Below, piece by piece: positions 1 through 8,190 of a stretch of DNA of 64,000 nucleotides (its first letter is position 1; every line of letters starts with the position of its first letter). This DNA is from Hoeflea_A sp965204935 (GTDB taxonomy: Bacteria > Pseudomonadota > Alphaproteobacteria > Rhizobiales > Rhizobiaceae), in the NCBI RefSeq assembly GCF_965204935.1, contig NZ_CBDBFO010000002.1; one strand, written 5' to 3'. A program made the position numbers and the translations under genes. The notes below the pieces were generated by a model. It searched no databases. It was not told the DNA's origin and saw only the letters and a program-made list of their open reading frames with translations.

Positions 1-644
1 CGACAAGTGGATTATATCCGAGGGCACCCATGGAACTCAGGTAGCTTGATATCCGGCACCAGGCGTGTGCATAGCGGTCTGTCCGGAAGCAGCCCGAGAC
101 TTTGATTTTGACCTTTGCCATCCTGATTTTTTGCTCGCCCGCGTTATTGGTGAAGCTGACATCGGGTTCGCTCATGAAGCGAAGCACGGAGTCCTCGTGT
201 TTCAACAGACGCTCATGCAGGTTGTGGGCATCCGACTTTGCGACCCGTCCGCGCTTACCTTCCGGTTTCGCAGGAACTTCGGGCATTTCCCCGGCACCTT
301 GCGTCAGAATGGTCCGATACCTTTTGCGTATCTTGCGACATTCGGCCTCGCTCAACACCCCGGTCTCGCTCTTGTTGACCTTATGGCAGACCTCACGCAA
401 CACCTTCCTCATCAGGCGCGCCCAACGGTAATTGCTGGAGTCGACGACAAAGGTCAGTTCCCGAAGCAGATGCGACCCGCATAGCTGATGCTTGCACTGG
501 CTGTATGCAAGGTAGGATGCCCAGCAATCATGGATCAACACCCCGGTGTAGACCGGAATGATGCCGAATGCCTCTATCGCTTCCTTGCCGCGCCTGGGGT
601 GCAGGAACTTGATAGTGTGGATACCCCGCCCGGAGGCATCGTAA
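1..644 (-). pseudogene. IS66 transposase TnpC, C-terminal piece
   Basis: Minus-strand translation gives the C-terminal half of a DDE transposase of the IS66 family. It includes VLIHDCWASYLAY, then HQLCGSHLLREL, and finally the family signature FTNNAGEQKIRMAKVKIKVS followed by GCFRT. It continues to the window edge, so only the last residues and the terminal repeat are missing from view. The piece has no start of its own. Joining base 644 to base 1993 restores an open frame with the N-terminal piece (LTLIY-YDASGRG across the join), so the IS1111-group element at 645-1992 broke the gene. Confidence 0.85.
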
Positions 645-696
645 TGTGCCAGGTGCCGTTATACTGAACGTCACAAATCAAAGGGAGAGTATCCAC

Positions 697-1722
697 ATGT
701 CGGAAGTTAGCATCATCGGCGTTGATCTTGCAAAGCAGGTTTTTCAGGTCCACGGAGCCACAGCCGATGGCTCGGTTGGCTACCGCAAGAAGTTGAGCCG
801 CGCCCAGTTCATGCCGTTTCTTGCACAGCAGCCCCGATGCATTGTCGCGATGGAGGCCTGCGCCACAGCTCACGATTGGGGCCGCGAGATCGGTAAGTTG
901 GGCCATGAGGTGAAGCTGATTCCACCTCAGTACGTGAAACCTTTTGTCAAAAGGCAGAAAAACGACAGGGCAGACGCTGAGGCGATCACTGAAGCTGCCT
1001 CCCGGCCGACCATGCGGTTCGTTGAGGTGAAATCCACCGAGCAGCAATCGCGCGGCATGCTGTTCCGATCACGGCAGATGTTTGTCAGGCAGCGCACGCA
1101 GACCATCAATGCGCTGCGCGGCCATCTCGCCGAATATGGCGTGATCGGGCCGAAGAGCAAGGCGGGGATCAAGAAGTTGAGAGCCGCGCTGGACGACGAT
1201 ACCAATGGGCTGCCCGCCCTCGTGCGTAACACGGCCCGGATGTATGCCGAGCACATCGATCTGCTGGCGACCAGGATTTTCGATCTGACGAAGCAACTCA
1301 AGACGGAGGCGAAAGCATCCGGCACAGTGCGAAGGCTGACAACAATGCCGGGCGTCGGGTTGCAGACGGCACTGGCAATTGAGGCCTTTGCCCCGGACAT
1401 GAATTGCTTCAAACGGGGGCGTGACTTCGCAGCCTGGCTGGGTCTCGTGCCGCTTCAGCGCTCGACAGGCGGTAAGGACCGGCTCGGGAAAGTTTCGAAG
1501 ATGGGTCAGAAAGACATCCGAAGCCTGTTGATCATCGGGGCGATGTCAGTGATCAATGCGGCGACGCGGTTTGGGGTTCGCAAGGGAAGCTGGCTGGCCA
1601 GAATGCTGGATCGAAAACCGAAGCTTCTGGTCGCGATCACGCTGGCCAACAGGATGGCACGGGGTATCTGGGCCATGATATCGAAACAGGAGAATTATCG
1701 GAATCCGGAGGCGGTAGCGTAA
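697..1722 (+). CDS. IS110/IS1111-family transposase (DEDD recombinase)
   Basis: A 341-residue protein, normal for the family. The N-terminal RuvC-like DEDD domain shows GVDLAKQVFQVHG (first Asp), AMEACATAHDWGREIG (Glu) and KNDRADAEAI (Asp pair). The C-terminal domain has TMPGVGLQTALAIEAF and LGLVPLQRSTGGKDRLG with the conserved serine. Start: ATG 697 (MSEVSIIGVDLAK) follows AAGGGAGAG at a good distance. A longer frame from 646 would begin inside the element end and is rejected. The gene appears intact, so the element may still be active. Confidence 0.9.
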   Translation: MSEVSIIGVDLAKQVFQVHGATADGSVGYRKKLSRAQFMPFLAQQPRCIVAMEACATAHDWGREIGKLGHEVKLIPPQYVKPFVKRQKNDRADAEAITEAASRPTMRFVEVKSTEQQSRGMLFRSRQMFVRQRTQTINALRGHLAEYGVIGPKSKAGIKKLRAALDDDTNGLPALVRNTARMYAEHIDLLATRIFDLTKQLKTEAKASGTVRRLTTMPGVGLQTALAIEAFAPDMNCFKRGRDFAAWLGLVPLQRSTGGKDRLGKVSKMGQKDIRSLLIIGAMSVINAATRFGVRKGSWLARMLDRKPKLLVAITLANRMARGIWAMISKQENYRNPEAVA

Positions 1723-1992
1723 GCGCGGATCGCGCAACGCTTCGCGTCGGTGCCCGGGACGTGTGAAGAGGTCGACGAATAGCATGGGAGATTGATCGGA
1801 AAGATCCGGAGCGGGAAAACCATGTTGACCCAAAAGGCAAAATAGCTTTGGAACTTGATTTGGACCCGGTTCGCGCATCACCATACCGGCCCGCGGCTGC
1901 ACAAAAAGCCGCACTGTGAGGCCTGATAAATGACCGCATCCGATCACACGCTCACATCACCGTTCGAAAATCGCTTGACACCGGGGTATCCA
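1723..1992 (+). ncRNA. Candidate guide (seek/bridge) RNA region of the IS1111-group element
   Basis: 270 bp without a protein-coding frame between the transposase stop and the element end. A block at 1852-1947 is shared in order with the same region of the second IS1111-group element (50931-50837, minus strand). Common words are AACTTGAT, GGCCNGCGGC, GCCGCAC, AGGCC, ATGA and CCGATCAC. The hairpin GCGGCT/AGCCGC at 1893-1912 is matched there by GCGGCA/TGCCGC, a compensatory change. IS1111-group elements are known to encode a structured RNA downstream of the transposase. The exact RNA ends are not determined here. Confidence 0.6.
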
Positions 1993-2789
1993 TAAATGAG
2001 GGTCAGGGAGTCATCGGTCAGCACATGCAGCCACTGGTTTTTGCTGTCGACCCTGAAACCGGTCTCATCGGCATGCAGGGCCGGGCGGGTCAGAAGATGT
2101 GCGGCGGCAGCCGTTTCCCAGGGTTCAAGCGCCTCGTGCAGTCGCTGGATGTAGCCCAGGCAGGTGGCCTGCGACATCCTGACGCCAGAGATGGCCCGCA
2201 CCAGTTCGACGGCGCGGCGCAAAGACAGCATCTGGGCAATCAGCAGGTTGATCACGAAGGCCTGAAAGCCAACGCCATATTGCAAAGGCCCCGGCATGTT
2301 TTCAGGGAAACGCCCCTTGGTTCGGGTGCGGCATTTGGGGCAGTCCCTGGTTTCCGCGACGACCTTTTTCTCGACAACCTCGAACATGATATCGAGATGG
2401 ATGCGTTCCTCGCGCGCCGAGGGTTCGACGTCTGAGAGATCAGCCCCGCAACTGTCACAAACCTGGACGGTGGAGGTTTCCCCGACGGTGACCTTGCGAA
2501 GGTTTTCGCCCGTCATCCAGTTCGGCGCCACACCCTTGCCGGAAGCCTTTTTGCTCCGTTTCCCGGTGTTGTCCTTATCCGTCTGCGACGGCGCAATACT
2601 GGAGTTCTTGCCGGTCTTCCTGGTCGTCTTTTCCAGAAAGATGGCGATCAGGATGCCCAGCAAGCTGCACAACACGCCAATAACCGCATCGACGTCATCT
2701 GAAATCCTGCCCGCTTTGCGCAGCGCGGCAATGCGCGCCCTGGCAGCATCGAACTCTTCACGCAGGGAAGTGCCATTCACGCTTGCCAT
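1993..2789 (-). pseudogene. IS66 transposase TnpC, N-terminal piece
   Basis: N-terminal two-thirds of an IS66 DDE transposase. It begins MASVNGTSLREEFDAARARI, then a hydrophobic stretch (VIGVLCSLLGILIAIFL), then a zinc-finger-like segment with CDSCGADL and CPKC. It continues into the catalytic domain with the first aspartate in LHADETGF and KNQWLHVL. The residues after LTLIY in the naive frame come from the IS1111-group element and are not IS66. The start is ATG 2789. Together with 644-1 it makes one broken gene. Confidence 0.85.
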
Positions 2790-3081
2790 CAGTCCGCCCG
2801 CGATGCCATGGACATCAGGCCATGCGGTGGCCGCATCGCCTTTTCAGGCTTCCAAATGCAGCGAGTAGCCTTGACTGAAAGACCACCCCAATGCGGCTTT
2901 TCCCAAATCAATCGAACACGTGTCATAACCCGATAGAATCACGAAAATCGCAATGAGGGGATCGTTAATAGCCGATTCAAATCGTCGCACCACTCCGAGG
3001 CCAAAAAGGCATCTCGATTGAGCTAGTGGGTCTGAAACCGCCGTTGAATCTCGGGGACTTAAAGTGGGGGTGAGCAGTTAC

Positions 3082-3634
3082 AAAATACGAACCGATCGGC
3101 TGCCGAGACAAAGGGACGGCCGACATATTTCAAAGTTGGGGCGTGGAGGCTTATGTCAGCGGTTGTGCAACCATGACTTTTCCCACAAGGAAGCATGCAC
3201 CAAAAGCCGGTAAGGTGATTTTGGTGGATGTAAACAAGAGGTATTTCAGACGACCGGAGCGTAGTGAATACATATTGATCTCTCATGATTTGCAATTGGG
3301 CAAAATGGGCCACCACACCAAGAATATGATAGCGGCAGACCTGCTGGATTATTATCGGAACGTCGGCGACTACGTAATTACCTCGAAAATTCACTGTGCC
3401 ATGCCGTGTTACGCGATGGGAATTCCCACTATATTTTGCGGCAATGCGGACTACAGGACCGATGCCGTCAACATGATCGGCCTTCCGCGCATGCAATTCT
3501 CGAAATACAGACGCTTGGGGGTCTCAGAGTTAATGTTCACAAATCCTGATTTTGACGCGGTAAAGGAGAGAATTTCGGCCGACTTGAGACGTAATTTGTC
3601 CGAACGCGGTGTTGAAATTACCGAACCGCGTTAG
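3082..3634 (+). pseudogene. Polysaccharide pyruvyl transferase family protein, C-terminal fragment
   Basis: Frame 3083-3634 reads KYEPIGCRDKGTADIFQSWG, then VEAYVSGCATMTF, then YVITSKIHCAMPCYAMGIP and TIFCGN. The GCRD, SGC and H-C-A-x-P-C motifs are typical of the polysaccharide pyruvyl transferase family (CsaB/ExoV-like), which adds ketal pyruvate to exopolysaccharides. Family members are usually 300-400 residues; only about 183 remain. Homology continues upstream of the first possible start (GTG 3143) right to base 3082, where the IS66 end begins, so the IS66 insertion removed the N-terminus. It is almost certainly non-functional. Base composition is more AT-rich than in the core genes, which fits an acquired polysaccharide locus. 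Confidence 0.75.
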
Positions 3635-4012
3635 AGTACCTTTCAATTCTAGAGAGTATCCAACTTCAACTTGGAAGAGCAGGATTTCTTTGTACAGGGC
3701 AAACAAAGTGCAGCTCACTCCCCAAATGCAGTGAACCGCGTTGACTGTACTCAATCTTGATTGTCCGCGATGCATTCACTGTAACGGTGGTGGCGGCGTT
3801 TACGAGTTCAATCGGCCACAATTTGGATTAATGTTGTGGTGAGTACCAAGTCACCAACTGACCGCCAGTTCAACAGCTCGTTCGTTTCGGGAAATATCCA
3901 CACTTCCGTCTGGCCATTCATCGATCGCTTCGCAAACGGTTTGCATCCTTGAAATTGGCAACAATACACGGATAAGTATGTCATCAAACAGAGTGCTCCG
4001 AAATTTGATGAA
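3635..4012. other. Intergenic stretch, no gene recognised
   Basis: About 380 bp of relatively AT-rich sequence between the pyruvyl transferase fragment and the 2OG-oxygenase-like gene. Short open frames on both strands here have no recognisable features and look like chance. No tRNA, terminator hairpin or repeat was recognised. It may contain the promoter of the downstream gene. Confidence 0.4.
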
Positions 4013-4912
4013 ATGGATAGGAGAAACGCGGTGCTAAAAAATCTGTTCTCAAAGAAGCACAGGCGATTGCCCAAGGTGCCACTTGACGACAATTATCGCG
4101 CGCTCAAGGCGCACGTGTTAGACCGCATCAACCGGACCACGATTGGCGAAAGTCCGTTTTTCCACCTTTACATCGACCAGCTATTTCCTGAAGAATTTTT
4201 TCAGGCGCTCCAACGGCGTATGCGCTCCTACAAAAAACCGAGGAAAATGCAAACACGTGAGCAAGACAATCCAGGATTCGTCAATAGGCGCTTTCCGTTA
4301 GCAGAATGTCGCCATCTTGAGATCAGACAATTTCAGACTCTGTTTGAGGATGCGGACATCAAAAAAGCGCTGTTCCGAAAATTCTATATGAACCCTTCAG
4401 ATGAACTGGTGTCCTCTGCGGAAATACATAAGAACGAATTCGAATTCGTTTTCTGCGAACCGGAACGATTTCAGAACATACATGTGGACATACCTCCAAA
4501 GTACATGTCTTTCGTGTTCTATTTTCCGGATGGTGAGCTGTCCTCTGAGGAGGAAGAGCGGAACGCCACGGTTCTTTACAACAAAGAGTTGAAGCCGGTT
4601 TATGGCGCCCGCTTCAGAAAGAACTCAGTCTGTGTGTTTGTGCCGCATTTTTACTCTTATCACGGATTTTCAACCACGGTCGACCGTGATGTGTTGGTGA
4701 TGTTTTACATCAATGAGAATGAAATGAAGGCATATGACCAGATGCGCTTAACTGGCGATAAAGGTCCGGAATTCAATGGAATAGAGGATATGATAGAAGA
4801 CAAACTCAAGCGGAATCCTCTTATCGAATATGGTAACGATCCGGCGCGTATCGAAACAGAGCGTCACGCCTGCAGAATTAATGCGCCTCAGGGTCGCGTA
4901 TTGCTGGACTAG
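4013..4912 (+). CDS. 2OG-Fe(II) oxygenase-like protein
   Basis: A 299-residue protein. The C-terminal half has the pattern of an iron/2-oxoglutarate dioxygenase jelly roll: FQNIHVDIPPKYMSF (H-x-D pair), then HFYSYHGFSTT with the distal histidine, then VDRDVLVMFYIN, where the arginine would hold 2-oxoglutarate. The substrate cannot be inferred, though the neighbour was once a polysaccharide-modifying gene and similar small oxygenases occur in glycan loci. Start ATG 4013 is tentative; GTG 4031 is an alternative. The stop codon overlaps the stop of the convergent split gene at 4909. Lower GC than the core genome suggests horizontal acquisition. Confidence 0.55.
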   Translation: MDRRNAVLKNLFSKKHRRLPKVPLDDNYRALKAHVLDRINRTTIGESPFFHLYIDQLFPEEFFQALQRRMRSYKKPRKMQTREQDNPGFVNRRFPLAECRHLEIRQFQTLFEDADIKKALFRKFYMNPSDELVSSAEIHKNEFEFVFCEPERFQNIHVDIPPKYMSFVFYFPDGELSSEEEERNATVLYNKELKPVYGARFRKNSVCVFVPHFYSYHGFSTTVDRDVLVMFYINENEMKAYDQMRLTGDKGPEFNGIEDMIEDKLKRNPLIEYGNDPARIETERHACRINAPQGRVLLD

Positions 4913-5016
4913 TTCTCGACCGCATTCAAAATCCGTTTCAGGGTTTCGTTTTGTTGTTGCTGAATGACCTCGATCGCCTTGAGACGCTCGCGGATGTCGG
5001 CCGACCGCTGCTCTAA

Positions 5017-6632
5017 CCCGAATAATTCATGGGTGTGTGGTAAGGGTGGCGCAAGCTTTTGAAAGCAGGTATTTTTCGGTTAACGACGCCGAAAGCTCCA
5101 GTTTCACAGACAGGCCCCCTTACCATGATGCAGTCTACTTTCACCTCGCCCGCTTTGTCACCCTTAAACGGCAAACCGATCCTTCTCAATTTTGATGGCG
5201 CGGAGATGAGTTCCAATGCCGGTCTGACGCTTTTGCGGGAGGTCGAACGTCGGCACGACCTGGCGGGCCTTGTCTCTTCGTGCCTCACCGATCCACGAGA
5301 ACCGGGCAAGGTGCGGCACAGCCTGCAAGACATCATCCGGTTCCGGATCATGATGATCGCAGCGGGATATGAGGATGGCAACGACGCGGATGATCTACGG
5401 ACTGAACCGGCGTTCAAACTCGCTCTCGAGCGCGATCCCGGGACCGGGGCGGCCCTGTGCTCGCAGCCCACGATCTCGCGCATGGAAAACCTGGCCAACA
5501 CACGGGCGCTGATCCGGATGGGGCGTGAGATGGTACGGTTTTATTGCACGTCTTTTGCCCGTGCGCCCCGCCACATCGTACTCGACATCGACGACACTTT
5601 CGATGCTGTCCATGGCCACCAGCAGCTACGCCTGTTCAACAGCTACTACGATGAATATGGTTTCCAGCCGATTGTGGTCTTCGACGGCGAGGGACGTCTT
5701 GTCGGGGCTGTGCTGCGCCCGGCCCGTCGGCCAACCGGCAAGGAGGCCGCTGCCCACATCCGGCGCCTGATCCGATCGATCCGACGCCATTGGCCTACGA
5801 CCGAGATCCTGCTGCGGGCCGATAGCCACTACGGCACTCCCGAGGTTCTGGACCTGTGTGACACTCTCGGGCTGCGCTACGTCTTCGGCCTGTCGGGTAA
5901 CCAACGGCTTCAGGCACAGGTGCAAACTCTGGAGGCATCCACGGCGGAACGCTACGCGCGAAAGGGCGAGAAACTGCGTCGGTTCAAGACATTCTCTTAT
6001 GCGGCCCGATCCTGGTCGAAAGAACAGCGCGTCATTGCCCGGGTCGAGGTCGGTCCCCTGGGGCGCGACACACGCTTCGTCGTGACCAATCTGACCGCCC
6101 CGCGCGGCAAGCACGTTTACGAGAAGATCTACTGCGCACGCGGACAGGCCGAGAACCACATCAAGGGCTGGAAGAGCCACCTCGCCTCGGATCGCACGTC
6201 TTGCTCAAGGGCCAGCGCCAATCAGATGCGGCTCATGCTGCACGGCTGTGCTTACTGGCTATGGTGGATGCTGCGGGCGACCTGTCCAAAACGCTCCCAG
6301 TGGCGACACGCCCAGTTTGATACGTTGCGGCTTCACCTCGTCAAACTGGCCGCGACCATCGTCGAGAAGAAAACAAGGGTCGTCATGACTTTGCCAGCTT
6401 CGTGCCCGTGCCAGAGCCTCATTCGGCTTATGTTCGACGCGCTGGCCCCGCCGCGCGTCGCCTGACGCTCATATCGCCCCGACCAACCTGAAACAGCAAC
6501 ACGCAAAACTCCAGATAACCCCGCCGCCCGCCGGAAAAACCCCGACGTGGCATTCGGGGTGCGTCCAGAATCAATAGGGCGAAGAAAACATGCTGCCAGG
6601 GCCGGCAACACAACCATCGTGAATTATTCGGG
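5017..6632 (+). mobile_element. IS1380-family insertion sequence, 1.6 kb, with 4-bp target duplication CTAA
   Basis: Terminal inverted repeats CCCGAATAATTCA occur at 5017-5029 and, inverted, at 6620-6632. The direct repeat CTAA flanks the element at 5013-5016 and 6633-6636; four bases is the size known for IS1380 elements. Length 1616 bp with one transposase gene is normal for the family. Removal with one CTAA rebuilds an open frame through the interrupted small gene, which confirms the boundaries. Confidence 0.92.
5125..6465 (+). CDS. IS1380-family transposase (DDE)
   Basis: A DDE transposase of 446 residues from ATG 5125 (MQSTFTSPALSPLNGK); an ATG at 5059 would add 22 residues with little family likeness. 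Visible motifs are HIVLDIDDTFDAVHGHQQ (first Asp), LLRADSHYGTPEVLD (second Asp) and YCARGQAENHIKGWKSHL, where E follows the Y-x-x-R type motif. The frame is complete with no internal stop, so the element may be active. Confidence 0.88.
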   Translation: MMQSTFTSPALSPLNGKPILLNFDGAEMSSNAGLTLLREVERRHDLAGLVSSCLTDPREPGKVRHSLQDIIRFRIMMIAAGYEDGNDADDLRTEPAFKLALERDPGTGAALCSQPTISRMENLANTRALIRMGREMVRFYCTSFARAPRHIVLDIDDTFDAVHGHQQLRLFNSYYDEYGFQPIVVFDGEGRLVGAVLRPARRPTGKEAAAHIRRLIRSIRRHWPTTEILLRADSHYGTPEVLDLCDTLGLRYVFGLSGNQRLQAQVQTLEASTAERYARKGEKLRRFKTFSYAARSWSKEQRVIARVEVGPLGRDTRFVVTNLTAPRGKHVYEKIYCARGQAENHIKGWKSHLASDRTSCSRASANQMRLMLHGCAYWLWWMLRATCPKRSQWRHAQFDTLRLHLVKLAATIVEKKTRVVMTLPASCPCQSLIRLMFDALAPPRVA

Positions 6633-6791
6633 CTAAACGGTCAATGCTGCTGTCGATGCCGGCGATGTCTGTCGCGTTGGCGGCAACCGTGTTCTGGAGG
6701 GTGACGTAACCTGCGATCAGACTGACCAGCATCGCGACCACCCCCAGAAGGCCGCTCCATGACAGGTTGGGTAATCTCGACGTCCCGGCCA

Positions 6792-7148
6792 TCACACCGG
6801 CCTTCCAAACCGTTCTCGGCTCTGATGACCGCGTGCAATGACACAGACCAGATTTCGACCCTGTCGGTCCATCGAATGATATAGGAGGAGCCAGGCGCCG
6901 TTTCGCATGGTCGCAAGCTCCAGTTCCCCCTCGCTGTTCTCATGTACGCCACGCCAGACCGGTTTGAGCCCGGTTTTGCCGAACAGATCTGCGAAAGCAG
7001 CGCCCGCTGGTCCGCAAACCGGAAGCGCTCCGGAAAATAATGGATTCCCGGATTGTGTCGTTGCTGGTGCAACATGCAGACCGGAAATCACAGCGGCCAA
7101 GAAGACTGTGGCCAAAACCCTGCGAGCTCTGTTGATACCGATAATCAT
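6792..7148 (-). CDS. Small secreted protein of the lysis cassette, function unknown
   Basis: 118 residues from ATG 7148. It has an N-terminal signal-like segment (RRVLATVFLAAVISGLHVAP), then about 90 residues with two cysteines (LPVCGPAG and LVCVIARG) and FADLFGKTGLKPVWRGVHEN. The start overlaps the stop of the 3TM holin gene (ATGA), and its own stop overlaps the start of the next gene, so translation is coupled. A longer frame to 7337 runs through the holin gene and is rejected. I do not recognise the family; it is placed in a lysis cassette by position. Confidence 0.6.
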   Translation of the reverse strand: MIIGINRARRVLATVFLAAVISGLHVAPATTQSGNPLFSGALPVCGPAGAAFADLFGKTGLKPVWRGVHENSEGELELATMRNGAWLLLYHSMDRQGRNLVCVIARGHQSRERFGRPV

Positions 7149-7519
7149 TTTGAGAACCTCCCGATGAGCGCCTTGCCGCCATCGACAAGAAACAGTGACG
7201 TAACGATCCAGCCGGCCCACTGATCGAGCGGTGCGGGCAAGGCGGCGACGTTCCAGGCGAAATGAAACAGGCTGTCGGCGACGACGGCGGCAAACCAGAT
7301 TCCCAGTGGGACAACGAAGAACAGCTGGAACCACCATGTGCGGCTGGCGAGCAGGTTTGCCTGCGCCCGCGTGTGGACATTGACGATATCGGCCTTGATG
7401 CGCTCGCGTTCGGTATCGTTGTCGATACGGTGATCGACGCTGTCCAGAACACGGTCCAGCGTGCCGCCGGTGAGCCAGCCGAGCACCGCGCCACCGGCCT
7501 TAGCAATCAGACCGATCAT
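7145..7519 (-). CDS. Three-TM holin-like protein (GTA/phage holin type)
   Basis: 124 residues beginning MIGLIAKAGGAVLGWLTGGT. A charged linker (DSVDHRIDNDTERERIKADI) follows, then hydrophobic segments WWFQLFFVVPLGIWFAAVVA and WAGWIVTSLFLVDGGKALIG. This layout matches the 3TM holins found in gene transfer agents and prophages of alphaproteobacteria, which permeabilise the inner membrane and let the endolysin out. It overlaps both neighbours by 4 bp, consistent with a single transcript running from the endolysin towards lower coordinates. Confidence 0.7.
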   Translation of the reverse strand: MIGLIAKAGGAVLGWLTGGTLDRVLDSVDHRIDNDTERERIKADIVNVHTRAQANLLASRTWWFQLFFVVPLGIWFAAVVADSLFHFAWNVAALPAPLDQWAGWIVTSLFLVDGGKALIGRFSK

Positions 7520-7674
7520 CGGTTTGGAACCAGCCAGACAAGGGCGGCTGTGATACCACCTGCAAGGCTCGTGGCCATTGCCTCGTCGACACCGAGATCA
7601 ACACCGTAGTGCGAGCGAATTCCGTTGCCTGCCATCATCAGCAGGGCCACGATGAATTTGTTGTACGCGCCCAT
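7516..7674 (-). CDS. Small two-helix membrane protein, holin-like
   Basis: 52 residues from ATG 7674 (MGAYNKFIVALLMMAGNGI). It has two short hydrophobic helices, the second AMATSLAGGITAALVWLVPN. A GGAAA-like sequence (AAGGAAAC) precedes the start. The stop overlaps the start of the 3TM holin gene (ATGA), and the start lies 1-2 bases after the endolysin stop. The small size, two helices and place between endolysin and holin suggest a second holin or antiholin. A longer frame to 7704 has no better support. Confidence 0.6.
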   Translation of the reverse strand: MGAYNKFIVALLMMAGNGIRSHYGVDLGVDEAMATSLAGGITAALVWLVPNR

Positions 7675-7675
7675 G

Positions 7676-8133
7676 TCAGTTTCCTTTCTTGAAGAATCCA
7701 GCAAGCAACTGGAACAAAGCCGCCAGCACGCCGCCAGAAGTCGGAGATGCGGGTTCGGACTTTTCCGGGTTCTTGATGCCGGTCTGAGGGGTTTCGTCTT
7801 CTGCGGACTTCGGCTCGGGGACCCTGTTCGAATCGAGTGAGAGTTTCGGCACCCCGCCTGCTTCCTCGATTGCTTTGAGAAACGAGTGGTAGTATCCGGC
7901 GATCAGATCCCATCTGTCCGTGATGTTGACGGTGCGCCTGGCGTTGCGTAGATCGTCTTGGCCGACCTCGGTCAGATAGTGCTGGATCCCGAAGCCTTTA
8001 CCGTTCCAGCGGCCATCCAAAAGGCCACGGATAAGGATGCGTGCGCCAATGACGGGATCGAGTGCCTTATCGGGATATCTGACCAGGTCAACGCCGGCAT
8101 CTTCGCTCGAGCGTTCGTAGTTTTTCTTCCAGG
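7676..8133 (-). pseudogene. Endolysin (GH19-type/predicted chitinase), N-terminus cut off by the Tn3 transposon
   Basis: Residues KKNYERSSEDAGVDLVRYPD, then KALDPVIGARILIRGLLDGR, then DLRNARRTVNITDRWDLIAG match the C-terminal half of glycoside-hydrolase-19-like phage endolysins, which cleave peptidoglycan. A low-complexity linker and a hydrophobic tail (LAALFQLLAGFFKKGN) follow. The first residues of the naive frame (from 8194, TFTNVPEFVRSHSLKP) are coded by the transposon inverted repeat, and the same words recur at 14220. The catalytic N-terminal half is therefore absent, and the rest of the gene is not on the other side of the transposon. Confidence 0.75.
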
Positions 8134-8189
8134 TAGGCCTAACCGGCTTGAGGCTGTGAGATCGGACAAATTCTGGAACATTTGTGAAC
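8134..8189 (+). repeat. Left terminal inverted repeat of the Tn3-family transposon
   Basis: Outer end TAGGCCTAACCGG, inner end ATTTGTGAAC. The same 56 bases recur inverted at 14215-14270 with two differences (7th and 19th positions from the outside). At 56 bp it is longer than the 38-bp repeat of classical Tn3. The outermost two bases (TA) may belong to the flank. Confidence 0.88.
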
Positions 8190-8190
8190 G

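Larger units (their letters stand above)
645..1992 (+). mobile_element. IS1111-group (IS110-family) insertion sequence, about 1.35 kb
   Basis: Boundaries were set by restoring the interrupted IS66 frame: the left end begins TGTGCCAGGTGCC at 645 and the right end finishes GGGGTATCCA at 1992. The edges are uncertain by about 3 bases because TAA occurs at both flanks. No target duplication or strong terminal inverted repeat is seen, as expected for IS110 relatives. There is only about 50 bp before the transposase but 270 bp after it. A long 3' non-coding end is the layout of the IS1111 group, whose guide RNA is made from that end. Confidence 0.8.
1..3081 (-). mobile_element. IS66-family element (left end outside window), carrying a nested IS1111-group element
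   Basis: One IS66 transposase (TnpC) reading frame lies on the minus strand in two pieces, 2789-1993 and 644-1, separated by another insertion. The right terminus is placed at 3081: read inward on the minus strand it begins GTAACTGCTCACCCCC, which resembles the GTAACTACCC start of the complete IS66 element at 14317-15969. The interrupted pyruvyl transferase coding sequence begins at the very next base, 3082. The left inverted repeat and left target duplication lie before base 1. No TnpA or TnpB gene is seen beside tnpC, so this looks like the single-gene type of IS66 element. It cannot move by itself because tnpC is broken. Confidence 0.8.
4909..6795 (-). pseudogene. Small membrane-anchored coiled-coil protein of a phage-like lysis cassette, split by IS1380
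   Basis: N-terminal piece (6795-6633): one membrane segment (WSGLLGVVAMLVSLIAGYVTL) followed by NTVAANATDIAGIDSSIDRL. C-terminal piece (5016-4909): EQRSADIRERLKAIEVIQQQ, then QNETLKRILNAVEN and stop. Removing the IS1380 element with one copy of its CTAA target duplication fuses the two in frame into roughly 90 residues, an N-in single-pass protein with a periplasmic or cytoplasmic coiled coil. The start (ATG 6792 or GTG 6795) overlaps the stop of the upstream gene. A spanin-like or accessory lysis role is possible from context only. Confidence 0.7.
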
